This document shows positions 52,629-60,896 of a stretch of 64,000 nt of DNA, in pieces. The stretch's first letter is position 1. Every line of letters begins with the position of its first letter. A model generated the notes under the pieces. That model saw nothing but the letters and a program-made list of their open reading frames with translations, had not been told where the DNA came from and made no database searches. The stretch is from Massiliimalia massiliensis (GTDB lineage Bacteria > Bacillota > Clostridia > Oscillospirales > Ruminococcaceae): NCBI RefSeq assembly GCF_900155615.1, contig NZ_FUHT01000002.1, forward strand, positions 1 through 64,000, in the 5' to 3' direction. The position numbers and the translations under genes were made by a program.

Positions 52629-53057
52629 TTATTTTACTACGCCTTTTTTGAGAATCACATTTGCATACAATGCCGTTTCCCCGGTAGTTACCACGGCATA
52701 AGCCTGTCTTGCACGCTGATAAAACTCAAACCGGTCGATTTGAATCTCACGCAGCCCGTTTGCCTCGTGCCGTTTTCCAATCTCCCGATAGGTATCCCAA
52801 ATTTCCGGGCGATAAGGATCGTCCGGCATCACCTGCATCAGCAGTGTGGGATGTTCCACATAAGTATCCAACGGCATAAGCTGCAAAATGGCCTCCAACA
52901 GCTCCGGGATTCCGTGGCCGTCGCACCGGATTACACAGGCCGGATGCGCATGCTTCGGAAAATTACCGTCCGCCAGCACCAATTCGTCGCTGTGTCCCAT
53001 CTCCATCAGGACTTTCAGCAGCTCTGGAGACAATATAGAAGGGATTCCCTTTAACAT
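52629..53057 (-). CDS. RbsD/FucU family sugar mutarotase
   Basis: A 142-residue FucU-like enzyme that interconverts anomers of free sugars such as L-fucose. MLKGIPSILSPELLKVL at the start, GHSDELVLADGNFP near 22-35 with the catalytic His/Asp, and a C-terminal Tyr-rich strand (RARQAYAVVTTGE) are family features. GGAAAGAG is eight bases before ATG 53057. The sugar is probably a deoxyhexose or pentose; the aldo-keto reductase gene is just upstream. Confidence 0.93.
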   Translation of the reverse strand: MLKGIPSILSPELLKVLMEMGHSDELVLADGNFPKHAHPACVIRCDGHGIPELLEAILQLMPLDTYVEHPTLLMQVMPDDPYRPEIWDTYREIGKRHEANGLREIQIDRFEFYQRARQAYAVVTTGETALYANVILKKGVVK

Positions 53058-53079
53058 AAGCACACTCTCTTTCCATCCG

Positions 53080-54093
53080 TTATTCCGATATGGTTCCGTT
53101 TTCATCCCAAAGGGAATGCCAGTCATCGGCGCCTTCCCAGAGAAACACCTGCCCTTTGATCAGGCGGCAGTTGCGGTCCAACCTCTTCAGAATTTCCATC
53201 TCCTGCTCTGTGAGCGGATCCTCTGCCGTACATTCCAGGTTGCTCTGATATTCGTTTTCGTGAATAGAAAACGGAATCGGAACCTGCCCCCTCTGCACTG
53301 CCCATTTTAAGCAGACCACCGCGGGATGCACCCCATGCGCCTTCGCAATATCCACCAGTTCAGGCACCTGAATATCCGCAATATCTCCCTCCGATTTATC
53401 CCGGTCAGGCCGGGTCGGAGAGCCGATCGGGCAGAAGCCCACCGGCTGAATCCCTTTCTCCATACAATAGTCAAACAGCTCCGGCTGCTGAAAGCAGGGA
53501 TGTAATTCCATTTCAATTAATGCGGGTTTCATTTCACATAGCGGCAGTACCTTTTCAAGCTTTGCCACCGTCATATTTGACATACCGATATTTCTCGCCA
53601 GCCCCATTTTCTGAATCCGCTCCATCTGCCGCCAGGTGGACATAAACTCCTCTACAGAAAACGGCCTGGAATCCGGATTCCGGGAATCCCCGTCGCAGCC
53701 CGGCGCATGATAATTCGGGAACGGCCAGTGTACAAAGAAGGTATCGATATAATCCAGCTTTAAATCCTTCAATGTTTGCGCTAGGGACAGCAGCACGTCC
53801 CCTTTGCCGTGCATATCATTCCATACCTTGGAGGTGATATGCAGTTCCTCTCTTTTCACCAAACCGTCCTGAAACGCTTTTGCAAACACTTCTCCGATCT
53901 GGTGTTCATTCTGATAAACCGCCGCGCAGTCAAACAGGCGGTATCCGCACCGGATTGCGCCGTAAACGGCGTTTGACACCTGCTCAGCGGTAAAACGGTC
54001 TGAGCCAAAGGTTCCCATCCCGATACAGGGAATTTCTTCTCCAGTGTAGAGCTTTCTTTTCGGCACACATGCCGGATCAATTGGTTTTCCCAT
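53080..54093 (-). CDS. aldo-keto reductase
   Basis: About 337 residues with the AKR barrel: GMGTFGSDRFT, FDCAAVYQNEHQIGEVF (Asp and catalytic Tyr), HITSKVWND (Lys), DTFFVHWPFPN (His), NIGMSN and the C-terminal cofactor region QRGQVPIPFSIHEN. It would reduce an aldose or other aldehyde with NADPH or NADH. ATG 54093 has AAAGGAG ten bases upstream. First gene of a two-gene unit with FucU, behind a promoter with a LacI-type operator. Confidence 0.9.
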   Translation of the reverse strand: MGKPIDPACVPKRKLYTGEEIPCIGMGTFGSDRFTAEQVSNAVYGAIRCGYRLFDCAAVYQNEHQIGEVFAKAFQDGLVKREELHITSKVWNDMHGKGDVLLSLAQTLKDLKLDYIDTFFVHWPFPNYHAPGCDGDSRNPDSRPFSVEEFMSTWRQMERIQKMGLARNIGMSNMTVAKLEKVLPLCEMKPALIEMELHPCFQQPELFDYCMEKGIQPVGFCPIGSPTRPDRDKSEGDIADIQVPELVDIAKAHGVHPAVVCLKWAVQRGQVPIPFSIHENEYQSNLECTAEDPLTEQEMEILKRLDRNCRLIKGQVFLWEGADDWHSLWDENGTISE

Positions 54094-54267
54094 TTCTATA
54101 GCACTCCTTTCCTGCGGAATGAAAGTTTGTTTTGCCTGCAAAGCCGCAAAACACCATCTGAAAAATTAATCCTTCAAATTCTTTTCTTCATTCCATTTCG
54201 AACGCTGCTTTGAGCTTCAGGCTGATTTTGTCTCTTTTCGTCCGCTTGCTGTAATACAGCCCAAAAG

Positions 54268-54279
54268 CGAAACGTTTCG
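54268..54279. promoter_or_regulatory. LacI-type operator CGAAACGTTTCG
   Basis: A perfect 12-bp palindrome with central CG, a typical LacI/GalR-family site, just downstream of the -10 box. No LacI-family gene is in the window. Confidence 0.6.
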
Positions 54280-54287
54280 TTTTTATT

Positions 54288-54316
54288 ATATTAACACTTC
54301 CCGGATATAATGTCAA
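54288..54316 (-). promoter_or_regulatory. promoter of the AKR/mutarotase unit
   Basis: Perfect TTGACA (54311-54316), 17-bp spacer, TAATAT (54288-54293). The operator begins nine bases after the -10 box. Confidence 0.65.
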
Positions 54317-54323
54317 GCGTTTT

Positions 54324-55415
54324 TCATAGGAATATGAGCTTCTTTGCCTCCTGCTGCACCTGATAGAATAAGATATCCCGGTTAAGCAGCTTTCCGGCGG
54401 AAACCTCGCGGTATTTTACCCCCTTAAGGGCAAGCGGAATCAATGCCGCATTGTAGATAATCGCTGAAAGAACTGCGCTCTGCGGGGAATGCAGATTCAT
54501 GATATTGAGCGTAGACAGTCCCGGATACAGCCCCATAAACAGGGCTGGAATAATGGCAAAATACTTTTCCACGTCATTCGCAATAGAAAAGGTTGTCAGG
54601 CTTCCGCGCGTCATCAGGAGCTGTTTTCCAATACGGACAATTTCAATCAGTTTGGTTGGCGAGGAATCGAGATCAACCATATTTCCAGCCTCTTTTGCCG
54701 CCTGTGTACCACTGTTCATGGCAACCGCGACATCAGCCTGAGCAAGCGCCGGCGCATCGTTGGTACCGTCTCCGGTCATTGCCACCAGATGCCCTTTTGC
54801 CTGAAAATCGCGGATCATCTTAAGCTTTCCTTCCGGTGTAGCCTCGGCAAGAAAATCATCCACGCCTGCTTCACTGGTTACTTCTACTACAATCCAGTCG
54901 GACAGTACTGTAGTGCCGCCGGTCACTGCGCTCCGGCCGCCGCCGCTTTCACGAATCACCGGTGCGGACTCGCCGATGATGGCGCTTTCGTCCACCGAGG
55001 CGGCTCCCTCAACCACTTCGCCATCCGCTGGAATTTGCTCGTTTGCCCTAACGATAACTAGGTCATCCTTTTTCAAGGCCGCGGAAGATATGACTGTCAC
55101 TTCTTCTTTTTGGCCGATTGAAGGGATTTTATATACGTCCACATCCCGCTTTGAAGCGCGCAGGGCGTCTGCCTGCGCTTTTCCTCTTCCCTCTGCAATG
55201 GCTTCAGCAAAATTAGCAAACAGGACTGTAAACCATAGAATGATAGCGATGGCAAGAGTAAAGCCGCTCGAAGCGTCCTTCAGGCCAAACAATGACGCCA
55301 GCCAGAGACCTGTAGTTAAAATTGCTGAAATATATACCAGCAGCATTACAGGATTTTGAGCCTGCGTTCTCGGAGCCAGCTTCACAAACGAATCCTTGAC
55401 CGCTCTGCCGAGCAT
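54324..55415 (-). pseudogene. kdpB: kdpB remnant with large in-frame deletion
   Basis: The open frame encodes 363 residues, while KdpB, the ATPase subunit of the Kdp potassium pump, has about 680. N-terminal helices and the actuator domain ([14 protein letters not shown]) run into VEVTSEAG and continue directly as [17 protein letters not shown], then [17 protein letters not shown] and the last helices. The missing part holds the phosphorylation motif DKTGT and most of the nucleotide domain, so pump activity is impossible. The junction (54864-54875) lies in SEAG, which could occur on both sides of the lost DNA. The last 20 residues also leave the family pattern. No kdpA, kdpC or kdpDE lies near. 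Confidence 0.85.
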
Positions 55416-55624
55416 TTTTTATCGGCAAAAGCACTCCTTTCTTCACAAAATCAAGGCTGGTTTCACTGATAAATCCATCACTGAAACGATAGTGGCAACC
55501 ACCAAATTATGTTTAGAAGATTGATCATTCTAACCTCTCTGTTCCGATTACAAATTCTATCATCACCACCATAAAAATAGTGTTAGCAGGAAGATCATGC
55601 TATTAAGAAAGCGTTAAGACACCC

Positions 55625-55819
55625 CTACATCCATCCGCAAAGCCATATCACAGGCAGCATTACCAACGTGGCAACAGCGAAAACCGCCGCCAGAACTGCT
55701 ATGGGCATCACGGCTAAGCTTACTATTAAGAATATCCCAGAGAATCTGTATGAAAAAGCCTTTTTTGAAACCGCTTTTTCCCGTTTGAAGCTATGAAATG
55801 ACCGTTTGATTTCCGTCAT
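55625..55819 (-). CDS. small single-pass membrane protein
   Basis: A 64-residue protein: 27 mainly basic residues, then a hydrophobic stretch (GIFLIVSLAVMPIAVLAAVF and on to WLCGWM). AAGGGGG lies seven bases before the ATG, which argues for a real gene. No known family; its place before the broken kdpB does not make it KdpF, which is shorter and lacks a basic head. Confidence 0.6.
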   Translation of the reverse strand: MTEIKRSFHSFKREKAVSKKAFSYRFSGIFLIVSLAVMPIAVLAAVFAVATLVMLPVIWLCGWM

Positions 55820-55903
55820 CTTATTTCCCCCTTATGGCCCTATTTTACCGCCCCGGATGCTAAAATGGTAAAAGGAAAGCAGAAAAGAAAGTTAAGATAG
55901 GGT

Positions 55904-55948
55904 AAAGCCAGGAAAAAGCAGTTTACAAAGTGCTTTTCCCTGGCTTTT
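55904..55948. terminator. terminator before the DUF2461 gene
   Basis: AAAGCCAGG-AAAAAGCA pairs with TGCTTTT-CCCTGGCTTT. It stops transcripts entering from the left; the extended -10 of the next gene (TGTTATAAT, 55950-55958) begins right after it. Confidence 0.6.
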
Positions 55949-56015
55949 ATGTTATAATGGGCCTATGAAATTATTCCTTAATCGGCAAATTACCTTGCAA
56001 AGGATGGATCAGAAG

Positions 56016-56705
56016 ATGAAATTGTTTTCCAAAGCTACACTGGACTATCTCTTTGAAAATCGGATGAACGACAGCAAAGCATGGTTTGAAGAGCACAAAA
56101 GCACCTATCAGACAGAGGTATTCGCTCCGCTGCACGACCTGGTAGAAGCGCTGACTCCGGTTATGATAAAGATTGATCCGAATTTCACTACGAACCCCCG
56201 TGTGGATAAAACGATCTGCCGGATCAGGCGGGATACGCGCTTCTCCCATGATAAGTCTCTGTACCGGGATAACATGTGGATTATTTTTAAACGCGGAAAG
56301 ATGCACGGCACCGAGGTACCCGGCGTCTATTTTGAAATCTCACAGCACGGCTTTGAATACGGCTGCGGGTTTTATCATGCCTCTCCTGCTTATATGAATG
56401 CGCTCCGCACACGGATTCTCAGAGGGGATAAGCTGTTTTTGCAGGCAGAGAAAGCGCTTTCCTCCCAAAACACCTTTCATCTGGCAGGAGAATGCTACAA
56501 ACGCCCCCGCTTTTCAGACCAGCCAGACCGGCTGCGAGAATGGCTGGAACGCCGTGAAATCAGCATCATTGCAGAAAGCAAGGATTTTCCCCTGCTCTTT
56601 TCCGACAAGTTAGCGCCGATGCTACAGCAGGAGTTTGAAAAGCTGGCGCCAATCTACCATTTTTTCCTCCAAACAGCATTGGAACATCACCAGCTAACAG
56701 AATAA
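56016..56705 (+). CDS. DUF2461 family protein
   Basis: About 229 residues of the DUF2461 (TIGR02453) family, of unknown function, widespread in bacteria. The opening MKLFSKATLDYLFENRMN...WFEEHK and the central RDTRFSHDKSLYRDNMW motif are typical. ATG 56016 is chosen, although AAGG is 12 bases away: the first ATG (55965) lies about where the mRNA starts behind the TGTTATAAT promoter. Confidence 0.88.
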   Translation: MKLFSKATLDYLFENRMNDSKAWFEEHKSTYQTEVFAPLHDLVEALTPVMIKIDPNFTTNPRVDKTICRIRRDTRFSHDKSLYRDNMWIIFKRGKMHGTEVPGVYFEISQHGFEYGCGFYHASPAYMNALRTRILRGDKLFLQAEKALSSQNTFHLAGECYKRPRFSDQPDRLREWLERREISIIAESKDFPLLFSDKLAPMLQQEFEKLAPIYHFFLQTALEHHQLTE

Positions 56706-56743
56706 AAGAGGACGGGCAGTATTCTCTGCCCGTCCTCTTTTTC
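56704..56743 (+). terminator. terminator of the DUF2461 gene
   Basis: A 16-bp stem AAAAGAGGACGGGCAG / CTGCCCGTCCTCTTTT and a T run; it overlaps the stop codon. Confidence 0.88.
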
Positions 56744-56838
56744 TGATATCATTCTAATCTTTCTATCACCTATTCCAGTTCAAATGCACCGGTATAAAAC
56801 AGATAGTATTTTCTCTTTCAGGCGATTGATCCCATCAT

Positions 56839-57570
56839 AACCACCCGTCAAACGGGTGGTTTGCTCGCCCCTATAAGGGGCAGATACCGACCAGCGCCTA
56901 AAGACGCTGGCTTTCTCTTTGTTCAAGCCTATTGCCTTTGCCGCTTTTGCCGCCCCTTAAAGGGCGTTCGTACTACCTGCTACCCTTAAAAGGGTCTTCA
57001 TACTCTTTTACACTCAATTTATCCAGTGCTATATCGTGCTTTTCCTGTTCCTCTATGTATTTCCGTATGGTTGCCTCATTGAGTCCTACTGTACTTACAT
57101 AGTACCCCTCTGCCCAGAAATGTCTGTTCCCATACTTATACTTTAGATTTGCATGTTTATCAAACATCATCAACGCACTTTTTCCTTTCAAGTATCCCAT
57201 GAAACTTGACACACTTATTTTTGGTGGTATACTTAAAAGCAGATGTACATGGTCAGGCATCATATTTCCTTCCAGTATTTCTACTCCTTTGTATTTACAC
57301 AGTGTTCTTATGATTTTCTGCAAATCCACTCTATACTGTCCGTATATCGCTTTTCTTCGGTATTTCGGTATGAACACTATGTGGTACTTACACATCCATT
57401 TTGTGTGTGATAAACTGTTTGTTTTATTTGCCATTAAAATCACCTTTCTTTTTTTGCAATAAGCTTGAACATCTTATTGTACCACGAAAGGTGATTTTTT
57501 TGGTTTAACCTTTTGTTTCCCACCCGCATAGCGGGTGGTTTTCTGTTTCGTGCCGCTGGCACTCAACCGT
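56839..57570. mobile_element. IS200/IS605-type element, tnpA only
   Basis: A TnpA gene lies between two near-identical end hairpins: CCACCCGT / ACGGGTGG at 56841-56859 and CCACCCGC / GCGGGTGG at 57520-57538, as expected for single-strand transposition without terminal inverted repeats. CTAAAGAC occurs near both ends (56897 and about 57570). No tnpB. Exact ends are uncertain by tens of bases. Confidence 0.75.
56973..57434 (-). CDS. tnpA: IS200/IS605 family transposase TnpA
   Basis: A 153-residue HUH-type Y1 transposase. The HUH motif is DHVHLLL (His62-Val-His64), and the catalytic Tyr is expected as Tyr126 in TIRKYIEEQ. It is full length for the family, with no frameshift, so it may still be active. 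AAAGGTG lies six bases before ATG 57434. It moves by peel-and-paste of single-stranded DNA at replication forks. Confidence 0.94.
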   Translation of the reverse strand: MANKTNSLSHTKWMCKYHIVFIPKYRRKAIYGQYRVDLQKIIRTLCKYKGVEILEGNMMPDHVHLLLSIPPKISVSSFMGYLKGKSALMMFDKHANLKYKYGNRHFWAEGYYVSTVGLNEATIRKYIEEQEKHDIALDKLSVKEYEDPFKGSR

Positions 57571-57584
57571 CTAAAGACACTAAT

Positions 57585-57614
57585 AAAAAACGCAGGATCA
57601 TTGATCCTGCGTTT
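57585..57614 (-). terminator. terminator of the sensor kinase gene
   Basis: AAACGCAGGATC / GATCCTGCGTTT with a three-base loop and six T on the minus strand. The IS200 element ends right beside it. Confidence 0.8.
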
Positions 57615-57639
57615 GCTGAACACTACCTGCAGCGTGGCA

Positions 57640-58776
57640 TTATGGACATCCGTATTTCTTTTCCAGCTCTGGAATCTGGTATTGACAAGCCTCTGAAAGG
57701 ATCGCGTCCATTTCCCAGTTGCTTTTGTCAAATCCCCTGTCATATTTGGTCGTCCGTTCTTTAACCCGCGTCCCTGTCGCCAAGGGAAAGCGAATTGTGA
57801 CAATAGTTCCCCGATGATATTTGCTCTCGATCGAAATATTGCCCTTCTGTTCCTCAATTAAGGCCTTGGCCAGGGTTAGTCCCATACCCAAATGGCCGCT
57901 TTTTTCCGGACCGGTTATCAATGGGTCATACACATGATCCAAAAGCTCCGGCCGGATACCGTTTCCATTGTCTTCTACTTCTATAACGATATCGTTTTTA
58001 TCCAGATGACAGCGAATTTGGACTGTTCCCTTCTCTTTTTTAGCTAACGCCTCATATGCATTTGCCAGGATAAAAGCCAGCGACTTATGAAACAGCAGCT
58101 CATCCAGACGTACAAAATATCTCTTTGAATCCTTTGTCTCATCCTTAAAAACAAGGCGAACGGAACCGGTCGCCTTTTCATTCAGAGAATCTACTCTCAG
58201 CTTTAACAATTCTCGGACATTTACGATACAAGGGTCTTGCTCAATCTGTCTGTAAAGCCAATAAATATAGGTATCACAGTTCGCATCGTTCATTCTGGAA
58301 CGATACCTTCCATAGCAGCAGTCATATTCCAATGCTTTCTTTTCCGCATTCCCCTTTAAGCGTTCCAGAGCCTCTGATTCATTGATGAGCAATTGTGACA
58401 AATTTCGATAAAGCCTCTGTTCTTTTTTCAAAATCCGTAAAACAATGTTTTCTTCTTCCCAGCAATAGTATTGGGAATCGTCAGACTTTAGCAGCGTCAC
58501 CATAAAAAAGCGTGCTTGATTTTCCTTTTCTTCCACAGATACCTTTATCGGTTGGCCCGGCTGCCGGCTCAGCATCGCGCGCAGGAGCTTATCAGAAGGG
58601 CTTTCATTCAGCGGAAAAAGCTCTGTTATTTTCATTCCCGAACGGATCGAGGGATGCATCCTTTTCGCCTGCATATTCATATCACAGATACAAAAAGAGA
58701 GATCTGTTACAAATAATATCTCCGGTAAATTTCTGATTGTCTGCCGAATGCTCTCTAGATGTTCTTGTTCTGTCAA
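57640..58776 (-). CDS. orphan sensor histidine kinase, PAS-like plus HATPase
   Basis: About 378 residues, soluble. An N-terminal PAS-like region (SIRQTIRNLPEILFVTDLSF) is followed by a helical part and a HATPase domain: N box ILANAYEAL near 270, G1 box EVEDNGNGI, and G2 box GHLGMGLTLAKALIEEQKG. I see no canonical phospho-acceptor His motif, and no response regulator lies near. TTG 58776 is preferred: GGGAG is nine bases upstream, while the GTG at 58797 would be within about ten bases of the mRNA start. Confidence 0.8.
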   Translation of the reverse strand: MTEQEHLESIRQTIRNLPEILFVTDLSFCICDMNMQAKRMHPSIRSGMKITELFPLNESPSDKLLRAMLSRQPGQPIKVSVEEKENQARFFMVTLLKSDDSQYYCWEEENIVLRILKKEQRLYRNLSQLLINESEALERLKGNAEKKALEYDCCYGRYRSRMNDANCDTYIYWLYRQIEQDPCIVNVRELLKLRVDSLNEKATGSVRLVFKDETKDSKRYFVRLDELLFHKSLAFILANAYEALAKKEKGTVQIRCHLDKNDIVIEVEDNGNGIRPELLDHVYDPLITGPEKSGHLGMGLTLAKALIEEQKGNISIESKYHRGTIVTIRFPLATGTRVKERTTKYDRGFDKSNWEMDAILSEACQYQIPELEKKYGCP

Positions 58777-58811
58777 GATAACCAGCTCCCTTTCCACTGA
58801 GATACATTTTA

Positions 58812-58840
58812 ATTATACGGAATTTATATTTAAAAGTAAA
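58812..58840 (-). promoter_or_regulatory. promoter of the orphan kinase
   Basis: TTTACT (58835-58840), 17-bp spacer, perfect TATAAT (58812-58817). Confidence 0.65.
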
Positions 58841-59004
58841 GGAAAAATAACCTTGCTAAAATTGGCGAATATGATTATATTTTATTCTGTATTTGTCACG
58901 CTTCTGCCATTATTCGACATAATTCGTTCAGTTTATTCAAAAGAAATTCCGATTCGGTTTTTTTCTCAAAAAACAGAGCCTTTTCTTATAAAAATTTTCT
59001 GTTA

Positions 59005-59037
59005 ATTCTCTGTCAAACTCTTGTATTCTCCGTCAAA
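59005..59037. promoter_or_regulatory. direct repeat in the gap promoter
   Basis: ATTCTCTGTCAAA (59005-59017) and ATTCTCCGTCAAA (59025-59037) differ by one base and are 20 bp apart, on the same face of the helix. The second copy covers the spacer of the gap promoter. The core CTCTGTCAAA recurs in the pckG promoter. Confidence 0.6.
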
Positions 59038-59049
59038 ATAGTATAAAAT
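59021..59049 (+). promoter_or_regulatory. gap promoter
   Basis: TTGTAT (59021-59026), 17-bp spacer, TAAAAT (59044-59049), 34 bp before the start codon; GGAGG follows. Confidence 0.65.
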
Positions 59050-59082
59050 AGAACTGTAAAAATTATTTGGAGGTTATCTATT

Positions 59083-60093
59083 ATGGTAAAAGTTGCTATC
59101 AATGGTTTTGGTCGTATCGGCCGCCTTGCTTTCAGACAAATGTTCGGTGCTGAAGGTTATGAAGTTGTTGCAATTAACGACTTAACTGATCCGAAAATGC
59201 TGGCTCATCTGTTAAAATACGATTCTTCTCAGGGAAGATATGCACTGGCTGACAAGGTTGTCGCCAAAGATGATGCTATCGTTGTTGACGGAAAAGAAAT
59301 CAAAATCTATGCAAAACCGAACGCTGCTGAACTGCCTTGGGGCGAACTGGATGTAGACGTTGTTCTGGAATGCACCGGTTTCTACTGCTCTAAAGCAAAA
59401 GCACAGGCTCACATCGATGCTGGCGCAAAAAAGGTTGTTATCTCTGCTCCGGCTGGCAACGACCTGCCGACCATCGTTTTCAGCGTAAACGAAGATACCT
59501 TGACTGCAGATGACAAAATTATCTCCGCAGCTTCCTGCACTACCAACTGCCTCGCTCCGATGGCAAAAGCTCTGAATGACCTGGCTCCGATCAAGAGCGG
59601 TATCATGAGCACCATCCACGCTTACACTGGCGATCAGATGGTTCTTGACGGCCCGCACAGAAAAGGCGATTTCAGACGTGCCCGCGCAGCCGCTGTTAAC
59701 ATTGTTCCGAACTCCACCGGTGCTGCAAAAGCAATTGGCCTGGTTATTCCGGAACTGAACGGCAAACTGATTGGTTCCGCTCAGCGTGTACCTGTTCCAA
59801 CCGGATCTACAACAATTCTGACCTGTGTTGTTGAAGGTTCTGTTACAAAAGAAGAAATCAATGCTGCTATGAAAGCTGCTGCTTCCGAATCCTATGGTTA
59901 CAATGATGAACAGATCGTTTCTTCCGATATTGTCGGAATGACCTACGGTTCTCTGTTCGATTCAACTCAGACCATGGTAATTAACCTCGAAAACGGAACC
60001 AGCGAAGTTCAGGTTGTTTCTTGGTATGACAACGAAAACTCTTACACCAGCCAGATGGTAAGAACAATCAAATACTTTGCTGAAATCAAATAA
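59083..60093 (+). CDS. gap: glyceraldehyde-3-phosphate dehydrogenase, type I
   Basis: A 336-residue NAD-dependent enzyme that oxidises and phosphorylates glyceraldehyde 3-phosphate in glycolysis. [10 protein letters not shown]-type start ([13 protein letters not shown]), catalytic Cys152 in [11 protein letters not shown], and the C-terminal [16 protein letters not shown] are complete. Codon use is narrower than in neighbours (few codons such as GCT, CTG, GTT), a sign of high expression. Monocistronic, with a promoter, a strong GGAGG and a terminator; pgk is not next to it. Confidence 0.98.
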   Translation: MVKVAINGFGRIGRLAFRQMFGAEGYEVVAINDLTDPKMLAHLLKYDSSQGRYALADKVVAKDDAIVVDGKEIKIYAKPNAAELPWGELDVDVVLECTGFYCSKAKAQAHIDAGAKKVVISAPAGNDLPTIVFSVNEDTLTADDKIISAASCTTNCLAPMAKALNDLAPIKSGIMSTIHAYTGDQMVLDGPHRKGDFRRARAAAVNIVPNSTGAAKAIGLVIPELNGKLIGSAQRVPVPTGSTTILTCVVEGSVTKEEINAAMKAAASESYGYNDEQIVSSDIVGMTYGSLFDSTQTMVINLENGTSEVQVVSWYDNENSYTSQMVRTIKYFAEIK

Positions 60094-60108
60094 TTTATTT
60101 TTGCATTG

Positions 60109-60143
60109 AAAAGCGGACAATCCTTAGGGATTGTCCGCTTTTT
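60109..60143. terminator. terminator of gap
   Basis: AAAAGCGGACAATCC / GGGATTGTCCGCTTTT with loop TTA, then T run; also faces the convergent small lipoprotein gene. Confidence 0.9.
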
Positions 60144-60153
60144 CTTTTTTCGA

Positions 60154-60336
60154 TCAGTCAAGATGAATATAAAGATCAATTCTCTGGCTCTTTCCATCTG
60201 GCCGGACTGTAAAATGATATGTATTGGGATATCCTGCCTCCGGTTCATGGGATCCATGCAGCAGGCAGCATCCGCTGCATACGCTCATGATAAACGCTGA
60301 CAATAAAAACAGGAACAACAGTTTTTTTCCTTTCAT
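60154..60336 (-). CDS. small lipoprotein
   Basis: A 60-residue protein: MKGKKLLFLFLLSAFIMSVC is a signal sequence with lipobox-like Cys residues (Cys20 and Cys23/24), followed by a short polar domain (YHFTVRPDG). GGAGG lies seven bases before the ATG. Surface-anchored; role unknown. Confidence 0.65.
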   Translation of the reverse strand: MKGKKLLFLFLLSAFIMSVCSGCCLLHGSHEPEAGYPNTYHFTVRPDGKSQRIDLYIHLD

Positions 60337-60494
60337 TCCATTCCCTCCTCACTGAATTGGCCATCTCTGCTATACAAAAGAAAACTAATGACGTCAATAA
60401 AACTATGCATATATTGATATTAATATATCATATTAGATAATGTAATGTCAAGTTTTGTAGCGTATACTAATAAAACAAGAGGATAATTTGAAAA

Positions 60495-60827
60495 ATGTTT
60501 GCAAAGTATCTTCAGAAAGGAATGGCTACTGATATGATTGCCGATCGAATCAAGCAGTTGAGGGAAGAAAGCGGATTGTCACAGGCACAGCTTGCCAAAC
60601 AGCTCCATGTGACCCGTTCCAGCGTAAACGCGTGGGAAATGGGGCTTTCCATGCCAACCGTACAATATATTGTTGAATTGGCTCGCCTTTTCCGTGTGCG
60701 CACGGATTATCTCCTGGGAATGGAGGAGGAACAGACTCTTTCGTTAAAAGGGCTTACATCAGAGGAGATCAAGCTGCTGTATTCTCTGCTGGAATATTTT
60801 CAAAGGTCTGAAAACGACAAAAGCTGA
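60495..60827 (+). CDS. XRE-family HTH regulator
   Basis: A 110-residue protein. A Cro/C1-type helix-turn-helix (IADRIKQLREESGLSQAQLA...VTRSSVNAWEMG) fills residues 14-70, then a short helical tail. A later ATG (60534), giving MIADRIKQ, is an equally plausible start: AGAAAGGA precedes it by 12 bases. An AT-rich imperfect inverted repeat at about 60410-60433 may be its own operator. No obvious target or toxin partner. Confidence 0.88.
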   Translation: MFAKYLQKGMATDMIADRIKQLREESGLSQAQLAKQLHVTRSSVNAWEMGLSMPTVQYIVELARLFRVRTDYLLGMEEEQTLSLKGLTSEEIKLLYSLLEYFQRSENDKS

Positions 60828-60852
60828 TATAGTATTCTCCGATAATGAAACA

Positions 60853-60885
60853 AAAATCCCCTGTACAGTTTGTACAGGGGATTTT
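60853..60885. terminator. bidirectional terminator
   Basis: AAAATCCCCTGTACA / TGTACAGGGGATTTT with loop GTT, between convergent genes. Confidence 0.88.
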
Positions 60886-60896
60886 ATATTGGTACT

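Noticed and set aside
54324-55415. Functional P-type ATPase
   Set aside because: The DKTGT phosphorylation motif and most of the nucleotide domain are absent.
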